A stretch of DNA of 64,000 bases from Siderastrea radians. Its lineage: Eukaryota; Cnidaria; Anthozoa; Scleractinia; Rhizangiidae. Location: the NCBI GenBank assembly GCA_964017195.1, contig OZ024887.1:8806660-8870659 (forward strand), given 5' to 3'. Below the pieces are notes generated by a model that made no database searches, had not been told where the DNA came from, and was given only the letters and a program-made list of their open reading frames with translations. Numbering within the stretch: position 1 is the stretch's first letter; the number at the start of each line of letters is the position of its first letter. Both the position numbers and the translations under genes were made by a program. Shown in pieces: positions 11,919 to 24,676 of the stretch.

Positions 11919-12332
11919 GACACATCGCCCTTAATAATCATTCTCGACTCCAGAACACTTCTCATTTACATAACTGAGGGAGCGAAGTGCTCTGGGAAAC
12001 TCCACGTGAGTGTTGCCAAAATCTGGCTATTTGGCCTTCACAGTGCATGTTCCTCAGTCCAAGATCAAAATACCGGCGCTACTTAATGAGCCTTGGATAT
12101 CGCTTTAGCTAAAGCTGGTAAACCCTCCCAGTTTAAGTTAAAAGTTCAGCAAAAGTTGGTTATCGAAGCTGTTGTATCTTCAAAGAGAGATGTGTTAGGG
12201 GTTTTAACCACAGGGTTCGGAAGGTCACCTATAAGTGTTGTTTTTACACCCGGAGGTCATACTTGACAGCAACAGTAAATCGCTCCTAAAAAAGGAGCCA
12301 CATTTGAAATCAATCAATAAAAGTGAATCAAT

Positions 12333-12432
<100 letters not shown>

Positions 12433-12449
12433 CTCTCTCCTTCATCCTG

Positions 12450-15400
12450 AAAAGAGAGTATTACTATCAGTGATACTTGGTAGCTCTAGGCTTCACCTAT
12501 AGTCATATACATTAATCAGCTAGTTAAACGTTTATAGTCAACGTGGATTTTTAGAAATACTTTCTTATGTACAAGAGGAAGGTTTTTACAGCACTATCAA
12601 TTAAAAGTGTAAGTTGCATAGTGTCGTTTTTTCCCCACCCCTACCTAAGTCTAGCTATAAAATACAGGCTTTAGTGTGTATTTAGTGTGTAATTAGTGTG
12701 TAATTAAGATTTTCAGTGGCAGTGACTGAAACTTTGGAAATACAGTGGCCCCCGGTAAAAACGACCGTCAATGATCCCCAAGCATTTAGCCGTATTACCT
12801 AGTTGGGCGAACTAACGGGCTTAGGTTTTCAGATAGAAAATGACTGAGTCTTTTTTTGGGCCACTAGCCGTGATAACGAGGCGGTCGTATGAACGAGGGA
12901 GGGGGTCGTAATGATCTCGGGTCGCCAATGTAGTGGAGCACCAGCGGCAATGTAACTGTAGGAGAGTTCAACTGTTGTACCAAGTTTTGAATTAACATCA
13001 AATGATTGGGGAACGAGGCTAAACAATCCAGATCCTATTTCTAGTTCTAGTGCAGGGTGTTTTCGGCTGTAGCCCCTTAGGTTTAGTCATCAGTGCTATG
13101 AGAATGAAGAGGAAGAATTGAATAAAATGGTGACCTCGAATTCCTAAGAACAATGGAGTATTATGGAGTAACTGGAATGAGAATGAATAATCAGAGGAGT
13201 CATGTCAGTGACAATTTCATTGTTTATTTTCATCCCATAGTGACGCGCTTTGTTATTCTTTGTTAGCCTTACTGGTCCTTGATTGCTGAGAACATTAATT
13301 TTGGGATATTAACCATTTAATAAGAATTGTAACACGTACGGCAAGGTCAAGGTGTAGTTCTGCCGTTTACTTAACCCAAATTCGCCGTCGCCCAATCGAT
13401 AGCTTTATCGACTGTCCCTTTGACTTACGTTATCATGGAATAAAAAGAAACATTGGCGCCCAAACAAGGATGGTTAAAGAAAAACATTGCGCACCTGTGA
13501 AACCACTGGATACCCTTTTTGCAAAAAGATTGGCCCGTCTTGGAGACAATCAGAGTCACTCGTCGTTATTTTGTACTCACTTTTAACGGTCAACATTTCG
13601 TCGAGGAAGAGAAATGTTTTACGTTTGCTGGGATGTGTTTCGCTTCTTACTTGATAATATAGAAGAAACACATAGTCCACACTGGTAAGAACCGTCCGAC
13701 ATATCAAGGATCGCTCGAGAGATAGCTGAAAGCGAATTTGGGTTGGGATTTGGTTGTAACTCACCATATATGTAACTCACGTATAGCAGTAGGTTTATGT
13801 ATTCATAAACGTAAAATTTGTATCACGTTTAAATGAAGCATTAAAAATTATTATGCGTAGAAAGTGCTTCCACTGTTTTGTTCTGCATGAACTTTTCTTT
13901 TTGTTTGGAATGTGATTAGCTAAAATTTTGGGACAGTGTGACTCGAAAAATGTGTTGTAGCCTTGTCTATCCCATCACGCGATTCCAAGAAAAGGTTCGA
14001 AAGAAAAGGTCAGTCAACCTCGGGTTCCCAAAGAAAGAATCTCATTCAAACTTTTAACGCTAGTTACACTATGTCAGAAAAACACTATCCCCCAACATCC
14101 CTTTTGTCGAGTAGGGCAAAAAACTGAGGAATTCAGTTTTTTGTACTACATCTAAAGAATTCGGACATGTCGTTTGCAGTCTTTCTTCTTGGTTATACCA
14201 AATTAAAACACTTTAATTTGTATCCTTTAACGTTGTTAAGACCCTTTTAAGCTATTGGTTCTATGACAAAACCGCATTATTTTGTCTTCTGTCGCCAAGA
14301 GATTAACCCTGCGTATCCTTAAGAGTATTAAATCTATGACAACAAAATTTAAAGGGTGCAATGGACTGGTATCTAGCCTTGCTATACGCCTTTGGGAAAA
14401 ATGTCTAGCGGGATGCGAGTAAAAACGAAAGCGACACATTTGCCAGTGATAATCATCAATTTTTTTACCATTTGTACTCCTTTTTACGTTTACCTGATTA
14501 AACCGGCGTGTAGACAACCATTTGATTTACTTTTTTATTCCCAACGAAAGACCACAATAACAGCAACAGTACGGAGGACATAACAGAAGACAACTGAGGC
14601 CATGCGCTTTACTCGTGAAAACGAGGCTTGCGCTCAGATCTCCAATTACACCACTTTTCTAACCACGTTTTCTTCTCGTGTTTGTCGCATCAACCATTAG
14701 ATTATGTGAACCTTGGAACCACACCATACCACTTCTGTGGTTCTTTCCCATAGATATCCCAAAATAGTAATATAAACTGTAAACCCTTTCTAAACCTTGC
14801 TTCTTGTTAGCTGAAGTAGCGGCGCGTCACCACAGTGAAAAACATAGCAATGAAAAACCAAAACGAGTGTTTTTTTAAAGACGCTTTTATTCACCTCAAG
14901 GGGTTCGACAGTAGGAGACTATACTTATAGATTAGCACATCGTGGTCCTTCTTTGTCTCCTGGCGTTTTACTGCAGGAATCGTTGAGTGGAAAGCTACGT
15001 TCCCGGAATGGTTTTCGACTACTTTTAATGATGGAAATCTTTGTTTAATTTGTTGAAGAGAGTATTTCTCGGATAAATTGTAATTCTCGAATCTGTCACA
15101 GGAATTAGTTCTAGGGAGAAAATTATTTATGTGTCATTGATAATCACAGTCATCATCATCATCATGGCGAAGAAGACGACAACGACGGCTATGGCGAAAA
15201 ATGGCGAGGATGATTGACGAGAGTTATATGACAAGGGCGGCTATGATGCTATATTGATGGCATTGAAAGATTTTGGCATAAGCACACCCACGTTCTATAC
15301 TAAATTTAACTGGTATCCTCTAAAATTACCTTCCCATGCTAGTTCACTACGAAAACCCCGGTAAATTGGTTGGTGAGTGCGATATATACACCGCTAGCCT

Positions 15401-16070
15401 GCGTAGCTGGCTGGATTGTTTGCGCGAAGTTCGAGCGGAGGAGCCACGAAGGGAATCTGCGAAGGCTAATACACCGTTTCCAACTTCCTTTTGATTGCAC
15501 TTCTGTCATGTTGAGTCCTTTAAATTATGGCAATTGGAGGCAGCTAGCATAGTTCATACTAACAGCTGCATGTCAATGTGATTACCCAGTGGTGGAGAAC
15601 TGTTTACCCTTGGCAGGAGGATGAAACCTCTCTTGCCTTGGGTTAAAAAAGTTGGATTCGCTGATTTCATCTCTCACCAAGATTTAATTCAATAGATGAC
15701 GTCTCCAAAGCTAAAATCGAGCCCAGGTAGTGTATGGCTATGCTGCAGTTGTTGCCAGGCAGTTCACAACATCATCCTACTGAGGCCTCAGTAGGACTGA
15801 GGCGGGATGCCTCGGTTTGCCGGGATCTCGGCACTTCTGTTAATCACGTTAAAAATCAACTTCCCAATTGCCAGGAAAAATCTCAGCCCGGCCAGCCAGG
15901 ATCCCACCGTCGCGATGTCGGGATCCCGGCTGGACGGGCCCAAAATTTACCGTGTGTTCGCTATCGCTTCCGGCCAGCCCTGCTAGCCGGGTCAACAAAA
16001 GTTCACATCACTAAATTTCGCTTCAGAAAAAAAATGGCTCACCAAAAGGTCGATTTTATCAGACCATACA
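12450..16070. other. Intergenic spacer, no gene recognised
   Basis: Only short, unrelated open frames are present, without splice context or recognisable motifs. Scattered degenerate repeat ends occur, for example a cagtggcccccggtaaaaac end near 12743. I see nothing I can support as a gene. Confidence 0.5.
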
Positions 16071-16716
16071 AAGGTCGGCACACACGAAGGGACTAGTCCT
16101 TGCGACTGGTCCCTGCGACTGGTCCCCTGTAGTGTGTACACGAAAGAAAGGGACAGATCCCTTGAAGGGTTTAAAAAGCTGGCAAATTTAGGGCGCTTTA
16201 ACTGAAATTCGCCGAAATGTGGAGACGAAAAAGAAAGCGATCCTCAACAGTGAAACGAATTTACTAACGTAACCACAAAACATTAAATAAATCAACTGCA
16301 AACCGGTTCATACTTCGTGCAGTCTATCAGTGTTTGTCATTTGCAATTTCGATAGTTTTTTCTCCAGTGTCCTATATTGCATGTACAGAAGCGTAAAAAG
16401 ACAACTGTTCGATCAAGACTCCCAATACAGACAAGGTCAACCGGAAAAAAGTTAAAGATCCGATGAAATATTTTCATTTGGTCGCAGGGACTTGTCCCAA
16501 GAACAGTTCACACGAAGGGACCAAGCATAGTTTGTGGAACTAGTCTCCGGGACTGGTCCCACGAATTCAAACAAGTGTGAATTCGTGGGACTAGTCGCAG
16601 GGACCAAATTTTGGTCCCTGCAACTACATTTTTTGACTAAAATGGCTAGTTCACACGAAGGGACTTGGTCCCCGGGACTAGTTGCAAGGACCAGTCGCCT
16701 TGTGTGTGCCGACCTT
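16071..16716. mobile_element. Non-autonomous DNA transposon (MITE), about 646 bp
   Basis: The terminal inverted repeats start AAGGTCGGCACACACGAAGG on the left. On the right the complement is AAGGTCGGCACACACAAGGC. Subterminal GGGACTAGTC/GGACTGGTCC motifs are repeated several times inside in both orientations. No transposase is visible, and I could not find a clear target-site duplication. Confidence 0.8.
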
Positions 16717-17754
16717 AAAGCTACATAAAACTGGAAATAATGCATTAAAATAATGCGATTCATTTTCTTTGATGTGGCCATCTTTTCATACGACAGCCTC
16801 TAAAATTAATTTAGCCGCAGGCGGGGCTGGTTGGCTTTATGTAACACCTAGCCTATTCCCGGCTCTCAGATAGTTGGGGCGGCACGACGGCCCCCATATT
16901 TTATTGCTTCACGCCGACAAAAAAGCTACGTAGCAAACCAAAAACACTTTCTACGATAATTTTAATACCATCCTTTAAAATAAACAAAAGAAGCGATTCG
17001 AGCTTTATACTTTAGCAGGTGTATAAACCTTGGTTCTATTTTGACAAGTCGCACAAACTCTTTACCGTACCCAAATATAGTACCTTAATTTATCTGTTCG
17101 CACTGCTTTTTCTGTGTCGATGACGCATCGATTATTGCGTTGTCTTACTTCCTTTAGTAGTAACGTGTGAAGACACCAGGGAAAGTGATTATTTGTCAGC
17201 CCAAAAAACGTGAAGAATAAAACGAGTACACGGTCATAAGTAAATTGACACGTCACGGTATCAACGGAGTTTTTTAATTGAATTCTGATTTATTGTGACT
17301 GTTACATTAGAACAACAGGAGAATAATGTAATGCGCGGAAGTTCTTATTCCGTGATACTATACGACAAAGGGAGAGTGTTAGCTAAGCTTTTCATGGCTA
17401 ATTTGAGTACGGTAAACGGTAAACTGACTCCAATTCCTACCATTTACAATTTAACTGTTCAGCCCCACAATTAATGGTTTCGGTATGTAACTGAACTAAA
17501 AACTTAACAGACACGTATCATTTTATTATTCCCACAGCATCACTAGAGAAAGGAGGCGTTAGACCTAAAGCCCAAAACAGCACTAGAACTACGCGTAGTA
17601 TTTAATTTCGCCTCATTCAGGTTCCTCTGCTAAGATATTTCCTTTACCATATTGTAGGTTAGTTTGAAACGTAAACACACTGTTAGTCAAACTCTTCCAG
17701 AAATTTACCAGTAGCACACCATTATAGAAAAAAAGTTAACGAGTACAATTGCAG

Positions 17755-18046
17755 AACTTTGTCCCTTAAAACTACCCAAGGAAAGAATCCCCTTTTATAT
17801 AGACAGGAGTGTTTTAGTGGAAAATCGACCACTCTTAAATTTTATACGAAACTACAGCCGGGGCTCGAGTGGCGTATTTTCCGTATCCTCGCTAGAGAGG
17901 ATTTTTTTAATAATAATGATCTTTATTTGGTAGGCACACTTCCTGATTTCAACATTGAAAAATCTGAATTCACTAATGAGGATATCGGTGACGCCATTTC
18001 GGGCTTTTACACTATTGTTTGTACAAAAGCACCTCTGCCTATATAA
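17755..18046 (+). CDS. Possible coding exon, unrecognised
   Basis: An open stretch of about 96 codons follows a plausible acceptor (gtacaattgcag) and ends at TAA. The composition is protein-like (L-K-F-Y-T-K-L-Q-P-G-L-E-W-R; closing G-F-Y-T-I-V-C-T-K) and loosely recalls the end of an Ig-like strand pair. No partner exon joins it in phase. It could be a decayed exon or chance. No function is assigned. Confidence 0.2.
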
Positions 18047-19192
18047 GAAAAGGAAAGTTACACGGCGGCTTGAAAATATGAATTTTATTTTCTCGTGGTA
18101 AAAAATAACATTTTACTCACTCGCTGTTCTCTGTTGTAATGCTGTTATTCTTGATATTTTTGCAAAATGGATTCCGCCGGAGTGCTTTCGTTTCCGTTAA
18201 ACATGGAAGGGCAAAAATAAACCTAAACCTCTTTGTCTCATTAGAACAAAAAGTTCAGCGGTTCCATCAAAGCTGACTAGATTTGTAGACGAGTAAAAAA
18301 GTCCATGCTATTCCTTAAACTGAAATACCTTAACGTGTGGTGTGGTGAGACTTTCAATTCGGTACGAGATGCAAATATTTTTATTTCCTTTACGTTATCC
18401 GTTTCCTTGGCAGTACGCTTTAGGTTTTGGACCAAAGTGGTTAAAACTAAAAGGAATGTTAAACAAACAGTAATGATGCATTTACATGACACCAGTATGA
18501 GTTTTTGAAACGAAATTAGAATCTAGATCTGGTAGAACACCTAGAGTATAAACGCTCTAGTATAAGTCTCATGTAAACGAATACAGTGTGAACTAATAAC
18601 GGTATGAAAGCCAAACAGTGTCATGTGTCATGGCCGTGAAACACTCCCTAAGTTTACAATATACCTAACTCTCCTAAATACTACCCTAATGATAATTGAA
18701 ACACAACTGATGGTTTACTTGACCGGCGACAATGAGAACTGCATTTAACCTGCAGGAAAAAAAAATACGTATAAATAAAGGATACATACAACCTATGAAT
18801 CAAAGCAGTTAATTCATTTTGACCGTTCATCCGAATCTTATCAAATTCTGGCATTGAAGAAGCCAATATCCAATATACCGCTAGGCATGTTAACCCTTTA
18901 CGCCCTGACATGGAAATGTGTATTCTCCTAACTACTCTCCATACATTTCTTATGGAACTAGTAAGGAGAATTTGTCTTAATATCAAGACATCTTGTCCTT
19001 GGTGATTACTTCCTTCATTCTCATTACTTGAATGTTTAAAAAAGTAGTGAAGATGTAACGAGAAATTTCATTTTTGTCACTGTTGGGGCTTAAAGGATTG
19101 AAGACTCATTTGTTGTGCACATCATCTTTACATTACATGTTTATAAAATTTCCCAAAGCGATTACCTGACAATATTTAATTTTGCTGAATAG

Positions 19193-19417
19193 GTATTGTC
19201 AAAAATTGTGAATTTTACTTGTCTTGCGTATCCTGATGAGCTCAAAATTCCAAAAGCTAAATTTTGCCAAGTTCTACTGAACTGTTCTGGGGGAATTTTT
19301 AATATCTTACTTGGTGGAGTGCATGGGGGTGAGAAAAATTCTGGTGTGATTAGTTTGATATTAAACAATACGCAGATTCACTCGTCTATATACTTCACCA
19401 TATACTATAAGGAATAA
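19193..19417 (+). CDS. Possible coding exon, Ig-like in appearance
   Basis: It is open from an acceptor-like tgaatag to TAA, about 74 codons. It starts with I-V-N-F-T-C-L-A-Y-P, which resembles the first-cysteine strand of Ig-like domains, and has three further Cys/Asn-rich segments. No neighbouring exon was found in phase, and the opposite strand is also partly open. It may pair with the candidate at 17755-18046, but that is only proximity. Confidence 0.2.
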   Translation, partial: VLSKIVNFTCLAYPDELKIPKAKFCQVLLNCSGGIFNILLGGVHGGEKNSGVISLILNNTQIHSSIYFTIYYKE

Positions 19418-19670
19418 CATACTACCTTATTACATGATTTGTTTTTGTTACACTTTAATTTTGCTAAGTTTGCCATGTTTTCAAAAACGCGAAAGCAACG
19501 TGTCGCGAAAAATGAGTGTTGCACAATTTTGCTGACGCGAAAATAAAGTGCCTCTTAATATATAAAAGGCGAGGCCTCCCTTTTGTTTTTGTTTTGTTTT
19601 TTCTGCTGGCACTTATTGATTTGTGAAAATACTCTTATCAAGTCGTTAAATTAAAAAAAAAAATTAATGT

Positions 19671-19738
19671 CCTCCCTGAGAGCCGAACTCGGCTCCACGG
19701 CGTTGTAAGCTGGCAATTAGTCCACTAGGCCATGAAAG
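19671..19738 (-). repeat. tRNA-like sequence (SINE head or tRNA relic)
   Basis: On the minus strand an A-box-like TGGCCTAGTGGACTAATTGCC is followed about 30 bases later by a B-box-like GAGTTCGGCTC. The stems are imperfect, so it is a tRNA-derived repeat rather than a functional tRNA. Confidence 0.45.
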
Positions 19739-20136
19739 TTTATTGTTATCCTCAGATGTTAATTTTATTACTTATCTCTTTGTTAGTGACAAGCTGCCCA
19801 TCAACATGAAAATGCTGGTATTTTTCTTGGCAAAATGTGTTCCGACCGCCTCAGAAACCATGGTTTTGGACAGAAAAAACCAAAAGGCACTAGCTCTGCC
19901 ATATTTGGCGTCGAAACCGCTGCGAAATGCCTCGAACTCAAGCGGCGTGCCGACCGAGTTCGCAACAGAACCGACGAGGCAAATTTGAACAAACGATAAC
20001 GAATTTTAACGTAGAATCGTAAAATTCCACTTCCAAATCGCCGAATTTAAGTTACTTTGAGAAGATTCGTGAAAATACGTGTCGCGAAATACCCTCACTT
20101 CAAAACCCGGCGAAATTAACACGTCAAGGAACATTC

Positions 20137-20216
20137 TAGCCTCCCAGACAGTCGTTTTTAGGGGAGTGGTATTACCCTCAATACGACTCCCCTTAAAACC
20201 ACTGCGTGGGAGGCTA
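20137..20216. mobile_element. Short foldback MITE with a roughly 9-bp target duplication
   Basis: The ends TAGCCTCCCAGACAGTCG and CACTGCGTGGGAGGCTA are inverted repeats. The flanks GGAACATTC (20128-20136) and GAAACATTC (20217-20225) match in 8 of 9 positions. A 9-bp duplication is typical of Mutator-like elements, so that assignment is inference. It lies just downstream of the minus-strand MACPF gene's last exon. Confidence 0.65.
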
Positions 20217-20299
20217 GAAACATTCATGTCATAAGATATACTGAATCATAAAATATCGCCATTATTTTGAATCGTATACTACTGACAATGAACGATACA

Positions 20300-21224
20300 C
20301 TATACTGAATCACATACTATACCTTGACAACCATACAGCTCAACCCTCATTGATATCCAGCTTCTCCAACCCCGGTTCGCTGGTCGAAAACGAATGTAAC
20401 GAGCTGTGATTGGTGGGTTTAGGTCATGATAAACAGGAGTGTTTCTGTTTCTGTTTCCGGCAAATACCTATGTATGTGAGACGGAAAACGAATACCGATA
20501 AGCAAAGAGTGTACCACATTATTAAAATGTAATCTTATCACCGCTAAATTTAGGTAAGAACGTTGTAATGTGGCTGTAACTGGTTTTGAATATGTGGTGT
20601 GTGGTGTTTTAATGTTACCCTTTTTGCAAAACCTTAATCCACTAGTTTTTAGCTTTGAAATTGGTTAGTCGACAATGAGTACGCCAACTTTCAATTGCTT
20701 AATTTCAGTTGTCCGGAATGAACGCCCTTCGACAGTGGAACCCCAATACAACGATATACTAAGAGACTGGGTTTCGCTCTATATATTCGTTCCATAAATT
20801 GTACTATTACTAGGCAAAAGAATAGCGTTCGTTATACCGGGGTGTTCGTTATTCCGGGGTCTTACTGTGCTTCAAAATCTCACCGCCTTAGTGGATTTAA
20901 TGCATTTTACCTTAGCTCTCCTTCCTGCCTTGTAGTACTGGAACCTCCTTCCGTTGTTACTGTACTGCAGCCTATACTTCTTTACCCACTGGGAAGCTGT
21001 AGCTCTTCCTTGAGTTGCCACGCGTGAAATTATGAAGTTTGTGTTGCCCAGATCGATTTGAAGCCATTGTCTCGCGTCTTTTGTTTTGGCTGCCCAAGAA
21101 CCCCCTCCTCTGACAGTATTAAGTCTGGCATATTTGGCCCCAAAATTGGCGTTATATTCCGAGGAGGCACTGATTTGTTTGTCTTTGATTGCACCACTTT
21201 GCATGCCAAGAGGCTTGTCGCATT
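20300..21224 (-). other. C-terminal F5/8C (discoidin) domain, two exons
   Basis: Exons 21224-20911 (E-C-D-K-P-L-G-M at the start, [18 protein letters not shown]) and 20467-20300 ([23 protein letters not shown]) form a complete F5/8 type C domain. The intron splits it at the same place, between phase-0 codons, as in the copy at 32636-33529. Opening and closing cysteines are present. Confidence 0.9.
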
Positions 21225-24200
21225 CTAAAGAATTGAAATAGATCATTCGATCATATTTTGTCTATTTCTAGCAAAACCGGCTGCACCTTCCTAGTTCTTT
21301 TTACTACTTATCTATTGTTCTTTTTTTTTTCGGTGGGGGGCGGAATGGCTTGCACTATAGGTTTTATCAACATTTTTATTGCTGATCTATAGTTCTTCTG
21401 TGATGCAATGAATATCACTTGTTCGTAATGCATCTAGAATCTTAGGTGAAAGGCACTACTGATTCAGATCAGGGAAACTAAGTAAGGGTACGAATATGCT
21501 ATGGTGTCTTGACTTTGAAACACAATTTACACGGGTAAGAAAGGGCACAGCACTGGTACAGCACTCCTACGGTCCCAAGTTACCCCTATTCAGACCGGGA
21601 GGGGAGGGGCGGATTCTGCCCGCACGGACTTTGGACGTTTATAACTTGTTTAATAGGAGAGTTAAAGCCATCAAACTTGGCATAGCAAAATGGCATAGCA
21701 AGTACTTCTCCATCAAGTTTAAAGTTACAATAGCAACCACTTTTTGGCAGGCCGTTTTATCAGAATTTTGAACTTTCACCTTTCCAATGAAAAATTATAT
21801 CTTTCCTGCAGTAAGTTTTATATTCTAGGAGTTAAGAGGAGGGGAGGGGAGGGGCGGTCCCAGAAGACCAAAAAAACCCAGTCTGTTTGGTAAATGGGCT
21901 CCTGGTAGGGTTAAATCCAGCACCGGTCATCTGAAATTTTGTTTGGGGTGCCGAGGCTACCTGAAGACTACCTCCAGGTTGTCTAATAACTCTTAGTCAA
22001 AGTGACGGTTTATTGTTTACCTTTTTTGTGGGCTCACTTTGCACGTTTTATCATACATTTTAAACAACTTGAATTTTGTTTAAGCTCTAAAGAAAACCCT
22101 TGACGTTATGCAATGTGCGTCAATTTCACTTCACCTACTTTGATTTTGCACATTGCACTCACCTACTTCCAATTTAAAAACACACAATCAGGGTTCGAGA
22201 AGCTGCTGAACGACCAGAAACATAGATTTTACACTAGTACTAATTAATGCTTGCCGTGATGGTCTTACCTTTTTCAGACAGATGACGGTTAATATTTGGA
22301 CCTTTTAACAGTTGATGGAAAACCACCACTGGGACCCTTATACCACGTGTATATTGTACGGTTATAACACAGTAATAGTTACTTACTCTCTTTATCTTCG
22401 CAGTGCTGTCCACTATAGCCCTCCAGGCAATCACATTCAAACTTGCCACCTTCTAAGCTTTTGCAACTTCCTCCATTCAAACAGGAAACTTTGGCACAAG
22501 GGTCTATTCCTAAAAAAAAAAAACGACAAAACTGAAGGCTCTCCCCATAAAACGCAAGCATGAAGACATTGAATTGCAGACTTTTTGCAACGGTAAATGC
22601 ATATCTGTAAATTAATTTAATTCGCTTGTTTCCTTGCTTAGTGCAAAATTTTTACGCGTTAAAAGGATAAGATTATCGTGGAAAAAGCGTTCTGAATCAA
22701 TATATGTGATTAGTATGCAGCTTAACCATAAAGGCAAATAAGTTGTTCAATTTAACATGCAGTGAAACCCTTATAATTTGAAATTAAAGTTATTGTTACT
22801 CACTTGTTTCACAGTATTGTCCAATGTAACCATTCAGGCATTTACATTGAAACTTTAAGCCCTCCAAGCTTTCGCAACTTCCACCATTCAAACAAGGAAC
22901 TTTAGCACAAGGGTCTATTTCTTAAAAAGGAAGAACAATAACAAAAACAGTCAAATGTAAAAATGCAGATACCGCGCTGGTATCACGCAGCTCTATTGTT
23001 TTCAGGGCTAGGGTCCATTGTTTTGTTGTTTGTTCTATTGTTTTCTCAAAAATGCATTCCATTGCAGGCTTTAGCAAGGTGTATGATATATTTTTTCTCT
23101 TAGACATTTCGCATTACATATTTCATTGTCACAAATGCTGTTTTCCTACATAGATATGTTATGTATTCTGCATGGTTAAAAGTGTTAAAAAGTGTAGAAA
23201 AAGGCTAGTAAATGTATGCATTGCATTTTCTCGAACAATCTCTCCCCCCCCCCACCCCCCTTTAGAAAGGCTCTCTATTCTGTACAGTAAAAAAAAAGAC
23301 AACTGAAAAACAGCAACTATTAAATTGTCGAGAAAAAGTCAATATCATTGAATATTTTTATAATAACGAAACTAAAAGAAACTGTCAGCACATGAAGGCT
23401 TTATTGCAACTTACTTGTTTCACAGTATTCTCCGGTAAAACCTTCCAAACAATCACATTCAAACTTTCCACCTTCCAAGCTTTTGCAATTTCCTCCATTT
23501 TGACAGGAGACTTTGGCACAAGAGTCTATTTCTTAAAAAAAAGAAAAAGAAAAAAGAAAAACCAAATTGGTGAAGAGTTTTACCTATAGCATGCATGCAA
23601 GAATTCATTGAACTGCAGTCTTTTTACTATGGTAAAGTATTTTTCCTGTATATCTGCATGTTAATTCACTTCAGTTTTTCTTGTGTAGCTATTCATTCAG
23701 GGCTTAAAAAAGATAGAAATTGACGTGGAAAGGCGTTATGAGTAAATGTATGTGATTTGTAAGGATTGACCGTGCATATGAAAACAAATTCTTTTAGTTT
23801 AAAAATTAACAGTGAAACTCTTATAATTAGAAGTTATTGTTTTTGTCACTCACTTGTTTCACAGTATTGCCCACTGTAACCATCCAGGCATTTACATTCA
23901 AATTTTAAACCCTCCAAGCTTTCGCAACTTCCTTCATTCAAACAAGAAACTTCAGCACAAGGGTCTATTTCTTTACGAAAAAAAAAACAAAACAAAAAAA
24001 TCAAAAAGCAATAGTCAGTTTAAAATGCTAAAACAACCATAACCGTTATACGGCTTAACAGCAAATTCATTGCAGGCTTTTAAGCAAGGTGTATGATATA
24101 TTTTTCTCCAAGACATATGCATCTCGCATTACATATTTTCATAATGTCACAAATTATACGCTGTTTTCTTACATAGATAAGTATTCTGCAAGGGATAAAC

Positions 24201-24634
24201 ATTATAGGAAAAGACTAATAAATGTATACAGTGCATTTTCTCGAACAATCTCTCCTTTGATCAATCTCTCCCCTCTCAGGTAGGTTTTCCATTCTGCACA
24301 GCAAGAAACTAACTACCATAAATCATTGAATATCTGTATAATTACGAAACTAAAAGAATATGTCAGCGTCAAACTTAAAAGCACATAGAGGCTTTAATGC
24401 AACTTACTTGTTTCACAGTATTCTCCGGTAAAACCTTCCAAACAAGCACATTCAAACTTTCCACCTTCCAAACTTTGGCAATTTCCTCCATTTAAACAGG
24501 ACACTTTGGCACAAGGGTCTATTTCTAAATAGAAATGGCATGTAAGCAAGAATTCTTTGAAATGTAGCAGTCGTTTTCTTTTTACTGCAGTCAACTATTT
24601 TTCCTGCATATCTGCATGTAAATCAGTCAGTGAG

Positions 24635-24676
<42 letters not shown>

